This document shows, in pieces, positions 1 through 12,323 of a DNA stretch of 64,000 nucleotides; the first letter of the stretch is position 1; each line of letters begins with the position of its first letter. The position numbers and the translations under genes are program-made. Under the pieces are notes generated by a model. It searched no databases, was not told the DNA's origin, and worked only from the letters and a program-made list of their open reading frames with translations. Location of the stretch: positions 1,593,501 through 1,657,500 of the forward strand of contig JAFCIZ010000001.1 of assembly GCA_017871115.1 (NCBI GenBank), written 5' to 3'. Origin of the DNA: Cunninghamella blakesleeana. Its lineage: Eukaryota; Mucoromycota; Mucoromycetes; Mucorales; Cunninghamellaceae.

Positions 1-373
1 TTTTTGGCATATTATCTATTTATTTTTTATTTGATCTATGCTTAGAAGAAAAAGAAAAAGAAAAAGAAAGAAAAATAAATATAAATCGTCGCAGTGAAAA
101 ATTATAAAAAAAAATAAACAAATACGGGGTTTAAAAAAAATTAAAGCAAAAAAAATAAAGGATCAAGTTTTTTATACGATTTTTAAATATACTATATTTA
201 TATGATTTACATACAACTCTTTTATTATGTAAAGTGACTTTTTTAATCTAAAACCTAATATCACCATGTTACCAATATTCGTTTTTTATTTATTTATAAA
301 AAAAAGATATTTTTTTCTCTTTTGCTTTCTTTCTTTAGATATACTAATATATTTATATTTAACTAAATAAATA
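1..373. other. Non-coding, 5' region of the 3CxxC gene
   Basis: AT-rich spacer with no supportable gene. It contains a CGGGGTTTAAAA element at 125-136, which recurs in other spacers of this window. A T-rich stretch lies just before the start codon at 374, as expected for a fungal promoter and 5' leader. Confidence 0.6.
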
Positions 374-841
374 ATGGCAGGAAAAAAAACACCTATTGCA
401 CCTAAATATGTACGATTAGTAAACTTTGGATGTGATAATTGTGGAAGACGTTGGACAAGTGCAAATGGTAGCCTTACTGATTTTCAACTATGTAAAACTT
501 GCTATACAGAATGCTATCCTACAGGGTATACCATTAAACCACCAAATAAAAAAGGCAATATGAATCGAGAAACGTACGCCAAACATAACCCAGATTTATG
601 TGGAAAATGTTATCGGTTAGGATTTTCTTGCATGCAATTACCTGATAAAGAAGGTGAACAAGAAAAAATCAGAGAACAATATATAGATCAACATGGTCGC
701 ACCTTTCAATCGGAAAAAGTTCAATTGGCTGATTTTATTGATTTCGATAATATTAACAATAAGAATAACAAGAGCACAAAGAAAAAAGAAAAGGCAAACA
801 ACAACAAAAATAATAAAAAAATAAATCCTTTAAAAAAATGA
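374..841 (+). CDS. 3CxxC-type zinc-binding protein, small
   Basis: Intronless protein of 155 residues. The spaced cysteine pairs C20/C23, C40/C43 and C76/C79, with H71, C86 and the GRRWTS segment after the first pair, fit the fungal 3CxxC zinc-binding family (zf-3CxxC type), which is thought to bind zinc through these pairs. The N-terminal 90 residues hold the domain. The last 30 residues are a Lys/Asn-rich tail that could bind nucleic acid or act as a nuclear localisation signal; that is inference. No signal peptide or membrane segment is visible. The start is the first ATG after a T-rich leader and is followed directly by the domain. The molecular function of this family is not established, so none is assigned beyond zinc binding. 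Confidence 0.75.
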   Translation: MAGKKTPIAPKYVRLVNFGCDNCGRRWTSANGSLTDFQLCKTCYTECYPTGYTIKPPNKKGNMNRETYAKHNPDLCGKCYRLGFSCMQLPDKEGEQEKIREQYIDQHGRTFQSEKVQLADFIDFDNINNKNNKSTKKKEKANNNKNNKKINPLKK

Positions 842-1210
842 GTATGTAGTTACATATCTTCAAGTGTATAATTTTTTATTTTTATTTTATCTTTTTTATC
901 TTTCAAAAAAAAAAAAAGAGTATTATTTCTCTAAGTGTAATCATATAAATATCCTTCATCTTTTTAGTCAATAAATAACAAAATAATCTGGATTATTATT
1001 TCTAGTTTCATTACCAGGTAAACTTCATTAGTTATAAAAATAAGAAATAAAATAAAAGAATGCAAATATCGAATCGTAAAATTGAACATATTTGGAAATA
1101 AAACGTCGGGCTTTGGTTTTACATCTTTTAATCTCGAATTTTTTTATTTTTTATCTCTCTTTTGCTTTCACTTTTTTTCATTTTCTCCCTTGTATTATTT
1201 TAAATGAATA
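842..1210. other. Intergenic spacer
   Basis: 3' flank of the 3CxxC gene and promoter of the mitochondrial carrier. AT-rich, with a T-rich run before the start at 1211. Nothing else can be supported. Confidence 0.5.
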
Positions 1211-2354
1211 ATGGATGGATATACTATTTTTGCTTCAAGTATAGCTGCTCTAACAGCGAGAATATGTACTCATCCAAGTAAGCCTTAATTTTTTTTTTAT
1301 TTTTTCCTCCTTTTATAACTTCTAAAAGTAAGAACTGACTTCAATTTATATTTCTCTTTTTTTTAAAAAATAAATAAATCCTTTGCTCTTTCTCTCTTAT
1401 AAAGTGGACACGATTAAAACAAGATTACAAGCAAACAATAAACCTAAATTATCAGGACAAACTTATAAAGAATGGATTTATCATTCGATATTATGTAATA
1501 CTGATACCAATATTAAGTCAACCACCACCACCACCTCCGCAGCAAATATTAGAAAGTTATTAATAGTGAGACACCTTTATAGTGGATTGCCAGTAACATT
1601 ATTATTTTCAGTACCAGCACTTTCTGTTTACTTATCTTGTTATGAAGCTACTAAAAGGTATCTAGATCATTCCAATATACTTGGGTATCAACAGTTAGGA
1701 AATCATATGATCTCTGGTGGTATGGCTGAAATCATGGCGGGTACTCTATTTACACCTATGGAAGTGTTAAAAAATCAACTACAAACAGCACCCTCTTCTT
1801 CCTCGACCACTTCTTCCACTGCTAATACCACCGTACAACTAGCAAAACGTATTTATCAACAAGAAGGTATCGCTGGATTTTTTAAAGGGTACTGGATGGG
1901 ATTAGTTGTGTTTTTACCACATACAATGATTTATTTTTCTACTTATGAATATTTAAAATTAAAATGTGCCAATTATTATACAAAAAAGGAAAATACAACA
2001 ACTCTAATTGACCACCATCCTCAATCTAATAAGAATAACAATTCCAAAATTGATGATTATGCCTCTCATTTACCTTGGACGTATTATTTAATCAGTTCGA
2101 GTATAGCTAGTTTTATAAGTAGTGGATTGTCAGCTCCTTTGGATATTATTAAAACAAGATGGCAGGTCAGTGCTTCAGATCAAGGAAAAGCATATCGTCA
2201 AGGCCCTTTGGAAATTGCTAAGCAATTATGGAAACAAGAAGGTCAATGGAGAGGGTTTACTAAAGGTATTGCAGCTAGAGTGTTATGGGCTATTCCAACT
2301 ACGGCTATATCAATGACGGTATTTGAATCTATTAAAGATCATCGTTTTTTTTAG
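1211..2354 (+). CDS. Mitochondrial carrier family (SLC25-type) transporter
   Basis: Two exons, 1211-1277 and 1405-2354, give 338 residues. The intron splits the first carrier signature: exon 1 ends in HP plus one base, and the join restores HPMDTIKTR. The three signature repeats are HPMDTIKTR (from residue 21), TPMEVLKNQ (from 139) and APLDIIKTR (from 266), the threefold PxD/ExxK pattern of inner-membrane carriers. Length is typical (about 300), with two Thr/Ser/Asn-rich loop insertions. Such proteins move metabolites or cofactors across the inner mitochondrial membrane. The substrate cannot be read from the signatures. The short N-terminus before repeat 1 is normal for the family, which usually lacks a cleaved presequence. 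Confidence 0.88.
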
Positions 2355-2724
2355 GTATGTAAATAAAATAAATAATATGGAAATAAAAATGAGGTATATC
2401 TCTCATCTTTATTAATTTTATAAATTTTATATTTTTCGTTTTTTAGAAAAAAGGAAAAAAAGAGATGGAAGTTTTAGCATATAATTGTATTATAAAGAAT
2501 TGTACTAGTAAGATATTATAGTTATTATTATTATCATTTTAAAAAAAGCATAATATTTATTATAATAAAATAAAGATATATTTATATAAATTTTATTTCT
2601 AAAAAGATTATTATTATTATTTTTAATATTAAAAAGGAATGGGGATAGGGGGATATTAAAAAAAATATACTATACTAATAATATATATGGTTGAAAAATA
2701 AAATAAAATGATTTTTTTTTAAAA
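2355..2724. other. Convergent 3' spacer
   Basis: Lies between the stop codons of the carrier (+) and the GPI protein (-). AT-rich with AATAAA-like words on both strands that could serve 3' processing. No gene seen. Confidence 0.5.
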
Positions 2725-4096
2725 TTAGAATAAGGTAACAGCAGCAATAACTAAAGAAGCAACGGTGAAACCGACGCTGATTTGGACAGAGTTACCAGCA
2801 CTAGTCTTTTTAGTGGAGGCATTCTTGGCATTAGTAGATGGGGAAGCACCAGCAGGCTTATCATCTTTCTTGGGATCCTTTGATGTAGTGGAGGAAGCAC
2901 TTGCAGAGTTACCTGAAGCAGAGGCAGATGGATTAGCGATATTGAAAGACATACCAGGGGCATTAGCTTCAGGTTTAGCATCTTTAGCATTGGGGGCAGT
3001 AGAAGGTTTGGCGGCAGCAGGGTCCTTAGCACCATCTTTGGGAGCACCATCTTTAGCACCATCTTTGGCACCATCTTTAGCAGCACCACCAGTAGGAGCA
3101 GCAGCTACACTACCACTTGGGGTAGCGGGTTCTTTAGGTTGACCATTAGCATCAACATCACCGGCCATTTCAATATCACCTGAATTTTCTTTGGATAAGG
3201 TATCCAAATCCTTTTCCTTGCTAGGGTCAGCAGCACCGGTGGTATCCTCAGCACCAGGAAGTTTGGCTTTATCATCTTCAGTACCGGCTGGGGTTTCCTT
3301 TTTATCATCATCCTTCTTCTTTTCACCAGTGACATCTTCTTCGGTGTCAAGACCTTCTTTTTTGTCATCAGCACCTTCTTTCTTTTCGTCAGCTTCTTCA
3401 CCTTCCTTCTTTTCGCCAGCTTCTTCACCTTCCTTCTTTTCACCATCCTTCTTCTTTTCGCCATCTTTCTTCTTTTCAGCATTTACGTCTTCACCTTCAG
3501 CATCTTTATCTTTCTTTTCGGCATCTTTGTCCTTCTTTTCACCATCTTCGGTTTCAACATCGTCACCTTCTTTTTCTTTTTTATCTTCCTTCTTTTTGCC
3601 ATCATCCTTCTTCTTCTTTGTTTCAACATCAGATTTTTCTATATCACCTTCTTCTTTATCTTCATCTTTATCTTCTTTGTCTTCTTTATCTTCTTTATCT
3701 TCTTTATCTTTTTTATTCTTCTTATCCTTCTTCTTTTTATCACCGTCTCCTTCTTCACCTTCAGCGACTTCTTTGTCTTTTTTATCATCTTCTTCTTCAT
3801 CATCAGCAAAGAATTCATTGAAGGTCATACCAGTATCGGCGGAAGCTTGTCTAATGTTTTGGTTTAATCCTTGTTCAGCAGAATCAAGAGGTACCATTTG
3901 TCTGTCTTGTCCTTCAATTACATTGGCATTGGCTATTTATTTATTTTTTTAAAAATAGAAAAAGGTAAGAATTATATTATATTTTATATGCATAATTTTT
4001 ATAATAAATATATAAGAGGAAAAAAAAAAAAAATCATTTACCACCAAGAACGGCCATGGATAAAAGAATAGCGGTATAGATAGATTTGGAGTGCAT
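2725..4096 (-). CDS. Lys/Glu/Asp-rich GPI-anchored cell-surface protein
   Basis: Exons 4096-4042 and 3932-2725 give 420 residues. Exon 1 encodes MHSKSIYTAILLSMAVLG, the core of a signal peptide; the splice completes it with ANAN, a likely cleavage site near residue 21. The C-terminus is a small-residue segment (SAGNS) followed by about 20 hydrophobic residues, a typical GPI-attachment signal. The mature part is extremely low in complexity. Residues about 50-230 are Lys, Glu and Asp in short repeats (KEDKED, EKKEGEEA). Next comes a KDGAKDGA repeat block, then Ala/Ser/Thr/Pro-rich sequence probably O-glycosylated. It is likely an abundant wall or plasma-membrane protein, since its codons are richer in G and C than its neighbours'. 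No enzymatic domain is seen. Confidence 0.8.
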
Positions 4097-4892
4097 ATTA
4101 AACTAACTTAAAAAAAGAGTGAATTGGGGTTGTATATGTTAAAAGAGTATGAATATGTTTTTATAAAAATTTATAAAAGAAAAAGATAATTTTTTATTTC
4201 CATTCTGACATAAACCTCTCTTTTTATTCTTTTAGGAAAAATATTTTTTTTTCAACATATATCCGAAGATTCAGATCTCAACTCTTTATAATATGTATAT
4301 CAAAGGTAAATATATATATACATACATACACATATAAATTTATATATATAACAAATAAAATTACTAATATCGTTATTTTATTCTTTTATTTAACTTATAT
4401 ATTAACCGCTCGTATATTTTTATTTTTTATTTTTATTTGTATATATTTTATTTTATGTAGATCTACGTATAAATAATCTTTTTATTGATAAAAAATCATC
4501 TTTACAGTTACGTATATTTACATATTTTTAAAAAAGGGATCGACATACAACGGAATTTTAAAATATTATAGATAATATATATAATAAAATTATTATACAT
4601 ATATTTATATATATAAATATATGATATTACGTTTTGATATTTTTTACAATTATTAATATTATTGCCACTTTTTTTTTTATTATTTGCATATATTTTAGAA
4701 ATATTCCTAATTTATTTTACTTCTGATTATCATATATGAAAAAGTAAAGGAATTTTTTTTTAAAAATTTTATTTAAATAAATAATAATAATAATATATAC
4801 GTAAATATGTACTAAATAATAACTGCTACTAATACTAACAATGACAAATAATAACAAAAAAGGTTTAGTTTGGTTGGCATTTTTCTTTTTCT
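4097..4892. other. Intergenic spacer
   Basis: Promoter of the GPI protein and 3' flank of the reticulon gene, both on the minus strand. Rich in TATA-like words and short inverted AT repeats. No ORF or RNA gene could be supported. Confidence 0.5.
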
Positions 4893-6106
4893 TTATTGAG
4901 TTAGGTTTTGCGATGATGGTACAATATTATTTGCTGCTGACGATGGATATTTTTTCATAGCATTTGAAGAGGATTTCCATTTTTGTTGGTAAGTTTGATA
5001 GATGGATAATAATAGTTGAAAAGAAAGGTCTACAAAAGATTGACCATATTCTTTTAATTTTTGGATATATATTTGATAATTTGTAGATGCAATAGTTTGA
5101 TATAATTTTTCCTTTTGTTGCAAGATAAAAAGATCAATGGCTTCATGATGTTCTAAATAAATACGAGGGAAGCTGAAGCTTATCAAGGCACCAAGAAAAA
5201 TCATAGTCTTCATAGAACAAGCGTTGGCTACCAACCACACACCAAAGGATATGAAAATGGCATAGCCAGATTTAACATTATCTTGAATCAATACTATATC
5301 AATAATTTCTTCCAAGACACCTTCTATTAATTGAATCATTACTTGACATCCATGGTTTACTTGTTCTTCATTTAACCAAGTTCTTCGACTACTGGTATTT
5401 AATTTTTGACTAGGTAAATTAAATAAAATTAAAAAAAAAAAAAAAGAGATAGGAAAATCAATATAGGATAGGCATTTATTTATTTTATTTTATTTTATTT
5501 AGTAGATATATTACCTATGAGGATGATGGATGGTATGAATTGGCTTCCCTGTTAAAATGCGTTGGCTATGATAATCCATATTGACGTATATGAAATTAAT
5601 AAAAGTAACAATAGTAAACAATGAAGACACCATATATAATAAAGAATAATATTGTGTTAACCAGGTACTACCAAGAATCATACTTAGTACCAAAGCACTT
5701 TTTAATGGATACTCCCAATAAATCAAGGATTGAATAGTAATGGTTAAATAAAAAGATGGATCTATAATAGAAAGCTATTATTATTACTATTGTTATTGTT
5801 ATAATTTTTTTTTTCAATTGTATATATATATATATGGAAATCGAAAAAAAAAATTTACTTACCTTCAGAAAAAGAAATAAAAGAAGGAGATTGATATGGA
5901 AAAGTAACGGTATGTTTCATAGTAGTATTGATGATCATATCATCGTCGTCTTCTTCTTCTTCTTTTACTGAACGTTCATCATCGACAGAATCGCGTGGGG
6001 AAGGAGGAGCAATGTTTTCAATACTAGTAGCCGTAGTGGAACTTGCTTTATTTGGTTTGAATTTATTATAACCATTATGAAGAGAAGGTGTAAGGATATC
6101 CATCAT
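4893..6106 (-). CDS. Reticulon-like ER membrane-shaping protein
   Basis: Exons 6106-5863, 5761-5515 and 5409-4893 give 335 residues. The first 80 residues are polar with an acidic EEEEDDDD run. The reticulon homology region then begins with LIYWEYPLKSALV (about residue 93), close to the family's entry motif, followed by a long hydrophobic hairpin. A hydrophilic loop separates it from a second hairpin (GYAIFISFGVWLVANA to FPRIYLEHH, about 216-258). Reticulons wedge into the ER membrane and shape tubules. The C-terminal tail (about 75 residues) contains a helical stretch and ends in a Ser/Asn-rich segment. The exon 3 acceptor was set at the first AG after the T tract; a second in-frame AG 18 bases downstream would remove six residues. 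Confidence 0.85.
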
Positions 6107-7018
6107 TTTTCTTTATATATATATATATATATATATATATTAGTTTTTATTTGAAAATGAAAAAATAATAAAAAGAGAAAAGAAAAATAATAAAGATAAA
6201 TATGATCTTGTTTAAATAATTTTGAGAACGGATGGTAATGGTAATAAAAAGTGGCGCCTTTGTTATTATTATTGTTTTAAAATAACTATAGTTTTCAATC
6301 TCTTTCTCTTTCTTTTCTTTTTTTTTTTTAAACTTACTCCCTAAAGCGAATTAAGGAGTAATTTAATATGAAAAATAAAAAAACAATAAACAATAAACAA
6401 CCTAAAAATTGTTCGTATAAAAAAACTATAATTATCATATGATGGTAAAATAATAAAAAAAAATCAAAGCTTAAAAAGATTCAAGTAAATTAAATTTTTT
6501 TCTTTTTTTTTTTTTAGAAAGAGAGAAAATACGTATCAAATTTACTGGGCTAATAGTAAATATTTATGAATACAATGGTAAATATAAAACTTGCTTAGGT
6601 TGTACCAAATATTTTTCTCTATTTAAAAGCAGTTAATTTACTAGATATGCATACATTTCTCGTATTTTCTTTTTTCTTTAAACTATTTACATTTTTTATT
6701 TTATTGGCGCTAGTAAAAACAGTTGAGAAAAATAAAATATGAATGGTAATATGCTTATTTTAAAAAGAAAACGATAAGTATACAATGGAGATTAAAAAAG
6801 AAGTTGCTGTCGGGATTCTATAACAATTTCTAACGATCATGAAAGATCAACTAGAAGTAATAAATAAAATTATTTTATCAATTCAAACAAAATAGACTTA
6901 TTAGTTTCATTACATGAACAATAAAATTATGTTTATGACAATTATAGTAATTTTAGCACAAAAAGAAATACTTTTCAAAATATTAAAAGTTACACTGCGT
7001 GAAATAAAAAATAACAAT

Positions 7019-7047
7019 GAATAAACGACTGAATAAACGACTGAATA
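7019..7047. repeat. Tandem 12-base repeat (GAATAAACGACT)
   Basis: The unit GAATAAACGACT occurs twice in a row, followed by a partial third copy (GAATAAA). It is short and in a spacer, so either slippage or a small cluster of protein-binding sites is possible. Confidence 0.6.
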
Positions 7048-7693
7048 AATCTATCTAATTAATTCAAAATGACTAAATAATATATATGAATTAGATTACT
7101 ACACTACAATACATACATATATATACATATATATATATATATGTGATATAAAATAATAAAAATGGCGTTTTTCATAAAGGAAATAGCATTTGATATAAAA
7201 AATTAATTTAGTTGAAAAAAATAAAAAAAGTGAAAGAAGGTGCGAAAAAATAAAAAGTTCAAAAATATATTTTTATAAAAATATTTAGTGACGCTGTAGG
7301 TTTTTTTTTTTTCGCCTCTTTTACTTTATTTTATTTTCTACCTTATAATAATAATATTACTGTTAACACATTGAGGTAAACTACTAGTTAGTTTATGAAA
7401 AGCCTGACAACAAATATTTTAAAGTGACAACTTTCATATTCTCATTTAGAATGGACAACTAAAAAAAAAAAGGTTAAATTATTGGTTGGATTATTAAAAA
7501 AAAATAAGAACCTATTTTAGATACGTATAGATATTTTTTTTTTTTTTTTTGAAATATTGATATTTGAATATAAACGTGAAGAATAAAACAAACCATACCA
7601 GTGATTATTAAATACGATAACAAGTGGGTGTTGATTCGTTTTTTTTAAAAGAGCGAAGGTGTCTTTTGTTTAATCTGATTATATCTACATTTC

Positions 7694-7745
7694 TATTGGC
7701 TAAAAGCCTGGCTTATTCAGCATAATATCTTTATATATATAAGGT
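7694..7745 (+). promoter_or_regulatory. Probable sulfiredoxin core promoter (inverted CCAAT plus TATA)
   Basis: ATTGGC at 7695-7700 is an inverted CCAAT-type word. TTTATATATATAAGG at about 7730-7744 is a strong TATA-like element about 60 bases before the start codon at 7804. The arrangement and distance suit a fungal core promoter. This is assigned by motif only. Confidence 0.4.
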
Positions 7746-7803
7746 TTATTTTTTCTTTTTCTATTTTTTTTTTCCTTTTCTTATATTAATAAAAAATTTA
7801 CTC

Positions 7804-8410
7804 ATGTCTGCCACTAATAATAATAATAATCACCCAACAATTCAATCTGATAAAAATTTTTCCATACATGGTAATGCCATTTCAGAAGTAAGTTATTAGG
7901 TTGCTGTTATTATTTCATATTATATATATATATACGTATTAGAATTATTAATCATCATTACTTTATTATTCATGTTTTTAATAATAATTATGAAAAGGTA
8001 GTAGAAGTACCAATGTCGGTTATCAATAGACCATTGCCATCAGAATTAAGTAAAGAAAAAGTTGATGAAATGAAAAAATTATTAAATAACCCCGAACACG
8101 ATCAAGATTTAACACCAATTGTAAGTATACCCTATCTTATAAAAAAAAAGAAAAGAGAATCATTCATAAATTAATATATATATACATCTATTTTTTTTCT
8201 CTTTCCTCTTCACTTTTATTGTAGGATATTCATCACGTAAAATATGAAGATAATGATTATTATTTTGCCTTTGGTGGATGTCATCGATTTGCGGCCCATA
8301 AGGAGTTAAATAAACCTACCATTCGTGCTAAATTAATCAGTACCCCACCATCAATGATAAACACTTATTTAGGTGCTTCTTCTCCTTTTAAAAAAATTAT
8401 TAAAAAATAA
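7804..8410 (+). CDS. SRX1: Sulfiredoxin
   Basis: Exons 7804-7887, 7998-8120 and 8225-8410 give 130 residues, close to the usual fungal length. The hallmark FGGCHRFAAH sits at residues 85-94, with the catalytic cysteine at C88. The upstream segment RPLPSELSKEKVDEM matches the conserved N-terminal nucleotide-site region. Sulfiredoxin uses ATP to reduce the over-oxidised (sulfinic) cysteine of 2-Cys peroxiredoxins, so it restores peroxide defence in the cytosol. All introns are short and have standard GT-AG ends. The first 28 residues, with an Asn run, are not conserved in the family. The C-terminus ends in a Lys-rich tail. Confidence 0.95.
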
Positions 8411-8548
8411 AAACAATAATGTAATATATTTCTCTTTTAATTTTATTTATGTATATCTCTTTAACTAATTATAAAAATAAAAATAATATTTATACTTATA
8501 ATGTTAATAATTATAATAGTAATAATGTAATAATGTAATAATAATAAC

Positions 8549-8580
<32 letters not shown>

Positions 8581-8612
8581 TTTTGTACTATTTCTTCTTG
8601 ATGTTTATATAT

Positions 8613-10433
8613 TTAATCAGTTCTAATACGATCATTTTCGTTTGGACAATATATTTTTAATTGATCATCGAATTTTAAATTGGTAGACTTTTCACTCTTT
8701 GGTAAAAACATTTCATTCCATAATGCCTATATATAAATATAAATATAAGGTGAGTATATTTTATATATGTAATATCATCTATATATTTATTTATTAGTTT
8801 TATGTTTATTTTATTTTTACCTTTGAGAAATAGCGATACGATTTTTCATTAGGATGATATCCATCAATATTACTAAAAAATAAAAAATATAAAAAAATCA
8901 TTACAATAATGTAAGTTTATATATATATACTATTTAATTTTTATTTTTTAAACAAAAAACTTACCTTAAAGCATCTACAGGTAAAGAATTAATATCAATT
9001 GAGAACGGTTGGTGAACCACCGTAAAAGTGTTAGTACTTTCAGATCCACCTTTTCCATATTTCTGAGCAATGGTGTCTAACACTTGATTAAATCGATCCA
9101 CATTTGCAGCCAAATCAACTTTGCCTAAAGTTGTATCTAAAATTGAAAGAGGCGATTTCTTATTCATTTTACAACATACACATTCATAATTTTGTGGATC
9201 TACATTTGGATTTTCGAATTTCTTTCGATATTCAGTTTGTAAATTTTTTGTTTTTCCTGGTATATTTTCAATATGAGACAAGCCAACTAAATAAAGAAAA
9301 GAGAACGATAAGTTTATATATTATTATCTCTTTATTTTTATTTTTTTTTGTTTATAAATAAATAAGAATACATACCTAAATTCACCAATACTTTATTTAC
9401 TTTAGATTTTAATAATTCTAGGCCTTCTCTAATGTTTGAGTCATATTTTTCGGCTGTATAATCTCGTAAACAAGATACAGCAATATCATTTGTACCAATA
9501 TAAATATTCACCAATTTCCAGTCATCATCATACTTCGTTCCTTTTCCGATATATTGACTTAGGTAATTTACTTGATCCACAATACTATAACTTGTCGCTG
9601 AAGGTAGGGCTGCATTTAGTTGATCTGTATCAAAACTAATTAAAAAAATAAAATAAATATAAATACAAAAGAAACAAGTTTGTTGATTATTGCTTCTTTT
9701 TAATTAGTTTATTGGCTACCTATGGGTATAATCTAAGCAAAAGAAAGTATCTAAAAAAAATAAGAGAAAAATAATAAAAAGATGAATACATGAGCTTACA
9801 GAGTATATATATATATATATATATATATGTTTATTATTTTTAAATTGAATATAATGATTTTTTTATTACCTGGGCAAAGTTTTAATGGTTTTATTCCGAT
9901 GGAGCTACCATACAAGTCATTTGAGTAACGTCTAATATAATTTGCTATTGAAGCTGCTTCTGGATCCTAAAAAAATTCATGATTATAAAGAAAATTTACA
10001 TATTAATTTTTAGATGTCATTCTCATTTTTTAGAACGAATAACAAGTCCATTTACTTACACCACCACTTAACCAACTTTGACCTCTATGTTCTTTAAAAT
10101 CAGAATAGGCTACAAAATTCGTCTCAATATTTTTAGCACCTACACCTGCGGTAATACTAGAATAAAAATAATAAAAAAGAAGGCAATGAAATGAGGTCTT
10201 GTTTTTTTATTTTTTATTTTTTAAAAAATAGAGGAAAAAATGATCATTTACTATATTTTATCCATTTACCTATCACCAATACTTGCAATGACTTTAATAT
10301 GGGCAGGATGAAGGTTATGAACAGTTTCACCAGAAGGACTTGACGGCGCTAAAGAAGAGCATTCATTAATATCAGAAGATAAAACAGTGGTAATGATCAA
10401 TAGTAATAAAGTAAATAGTAATGGAAGTATCAT
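8613..10433 (-). CDS. Secreted GDSL/SGNH phospholipase B-like lipase
   Basis: Eight exons: 10433-10270, 10156-10060, 9966-9870, 9750-9720, 9635-9376, 9286-8965, 8872-8821 and 8726-8613, giving 378 residues. Residues 1-20 (MILPLLFTLLLLIITTVLSS) are a signal peptide. The SGNH blocks follow in order: GDSITAG with catalytic Ser55, GGD (about residue 86), GTND at 177-180, and the C-terminal Asp/His pair in DGYHPN (D327, H330). The order and spacing, and the closing ALWNEM segment, match the animal-type phospholipase B1 / lysophospholipase branch of the GDSL family. It is probably secreted and releases fatty acids from phospholipids. No GPI signal or C-terminal membrane segment is seen, unlike mammalian PLB1. 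A CVCC segment (exon 6) may form disulfides. Confidence 0.9.
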
Positions 10434-10733
10434 TTTTTAATAGTCAATGGAAAAAGAAAAAGAAAAAAGCGATTCAGCTTTTCTTTTTAAATAATAATAA
10501 AAAAGTGGCAAAAAGATTCATCAGGAGAATACAGGTTTACCAAAAAAAAGTAGGAGAAGGAGAAAAAGGGGAAGGAGGGATTATTGTACAGAAGTAGTTG
10601 TTAAAATAAAAAGACAACGATATGAAAGGGAGGAAAAGGGTAAAAAAGTGTGGAGAAAGGGAAAGAGAAGTCTGTTTTGAAAGTGGAGGGAAAAAAGTAC
10701 GATCATAAAAAAACCATATTCAGTTAAAAAATA

Positions 10734-10772
<39 letters not shown>

Positions 10773-11612
10773 TAATAAACTATTGTTTCAACCCATTTTT
10801 ATTTATTTATTATTATTATGTACCTTTTTATTTATATGTTACAAATAATAAACTTATTTTTATTGGCGTTTGATCATCGTCATCAATAATCATAATAATT
10901 ATGCACTTTCTACTTTAGTATTTGTTACTAAAAAGTTTCTTTTCTTTTTTTTTAAAAAATAAATACATACATAAAAATAATTATGGTGGTAGGTGCCTAA
11001 AATTTTATTACCTATTTTTGTTTTTACAGTTGGTTTGAATGGTTTAATTAAATTCATCATTTTTTTTCAGTAACGTTTATTTAAAGTAGAGGGAATATAT
11101 TAAAGTTCAACGTTAAAGTTTATTACTTTAGTTTATTTTAAATCAATTTAAACCAGCCATTACTAAACTATAGAATAAATCCTTATTATATATATACATT
11201 AAAAGAGAATAGAAAAAGGGAAGAAAAGTGAAAATAAGAATAAAAATGGACCGGGGTTTAAAATATTCTGCCTCTCTTTTTTTTTTCATCAAGACCCATT
11301 TTTTATTTTTTAATTAATTCCAAAATAAAAATTCATGCAAAACAGAGATGAGCCAATAAAATGATAGAAAATGGTGGTTCAACAAAAAGTAAAGGTTATT
11401 TATCGTTCGTGTTTGAAAAAATGGTGTGTGTATTTATTATGTACTACCATATATATCGGCATCTTGCCGAGTTAACATAATAAAAAAAAGTGGCGGGTAT
11501 TTAATTATTATTATTATTATTATTTTGGTGATGTTAGTCTTTATAAAATATATATCTATCTACTCCCCCCCTGCCTATTTAATAAAAAGATCTTTCTGGA
11601 CACCGAATAATC

Positions 11613-11644
<32 letters not shown>

Positions 11645-12290
11645 GTCCCCAGTTTAAATACATATATATATATATATATATATACATGTTTTTTATTTTT
11701 TTTTACCTATATTAAAAAGTTATAAAATCATAAGAAATATATTATTATTATTATAATTATTATCTATATTGACGTCACTTGATGTTTATTTAAATATAAA
11801 GATAAAAATAGAGTGAATACGTCAAAGATTAAGGTTTAATTCCTTTTTCCACTTGTTTCCCTCGATTTTATCATTCATTCATCGGGGTTATGTAAATAGA
11901 AACATTGTTTAATATAAAAGAAAAAAAAATAAGAGAAATAATCATATAATTATAAGTGGAATTCAATAATAATAATAAATATTTGTATATGTATTATTTG
12001 TATGTGTAAGTATATGTGTGTGAGAGAGAGAAGCAAGTAAATATATATATATGGTAAGATGCAAAATGTTGAATAAAATCAAATAAACCCCTTATTGTTT
12101 GTATATATTTATTGGGTCATCGAGCAAAAAAAGAAAAATAATAATAAAAAGAATTTTTCACATAAAAGGTGACAGTCAACCTGGCAGGATATAAAACTGA
12201 TTTTTTTTCTTTTTTGCGCCCTTTGTAATTTTTTTTTTTTTTTTTTCCTTTCTTCTTTAAAACTCCCTTTTTTTCGTCGCTTTCTTTCCT

Positions 12291-12323
<33 letters not shown>

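Larger units (their letters stand above)
6107..7803. other. 1.7 kb divergent intergenic region
   Basis: Lies between the reticulon (-) and sulfiredoxin (+) start codons. Very AT-rich with TA runs (about 6116-6140 and 7125-7142). A 12-base tandem repeat sits at 7019-7047, and probable sulfiredoxin promoter elements lie near 7690-7745. No coding sequence or structured RNA could be supported. Confidence 0.5.

Noticed and set aside
3191..3952. 253-codon open frame on the plus strand
   Set aside because: It is antisense to the Lys/Glu-rich GPI protein. Its Ser/Phe-rich content is the mirror of AAG/GAA repeats, and it has no domain.
11426..11623. 65-codon open frame in the 2 kb spacer
   Set aside because: Composed of Ile/Tyr from AT repeats; no intron context, no domain, and it overlaps TA runs.
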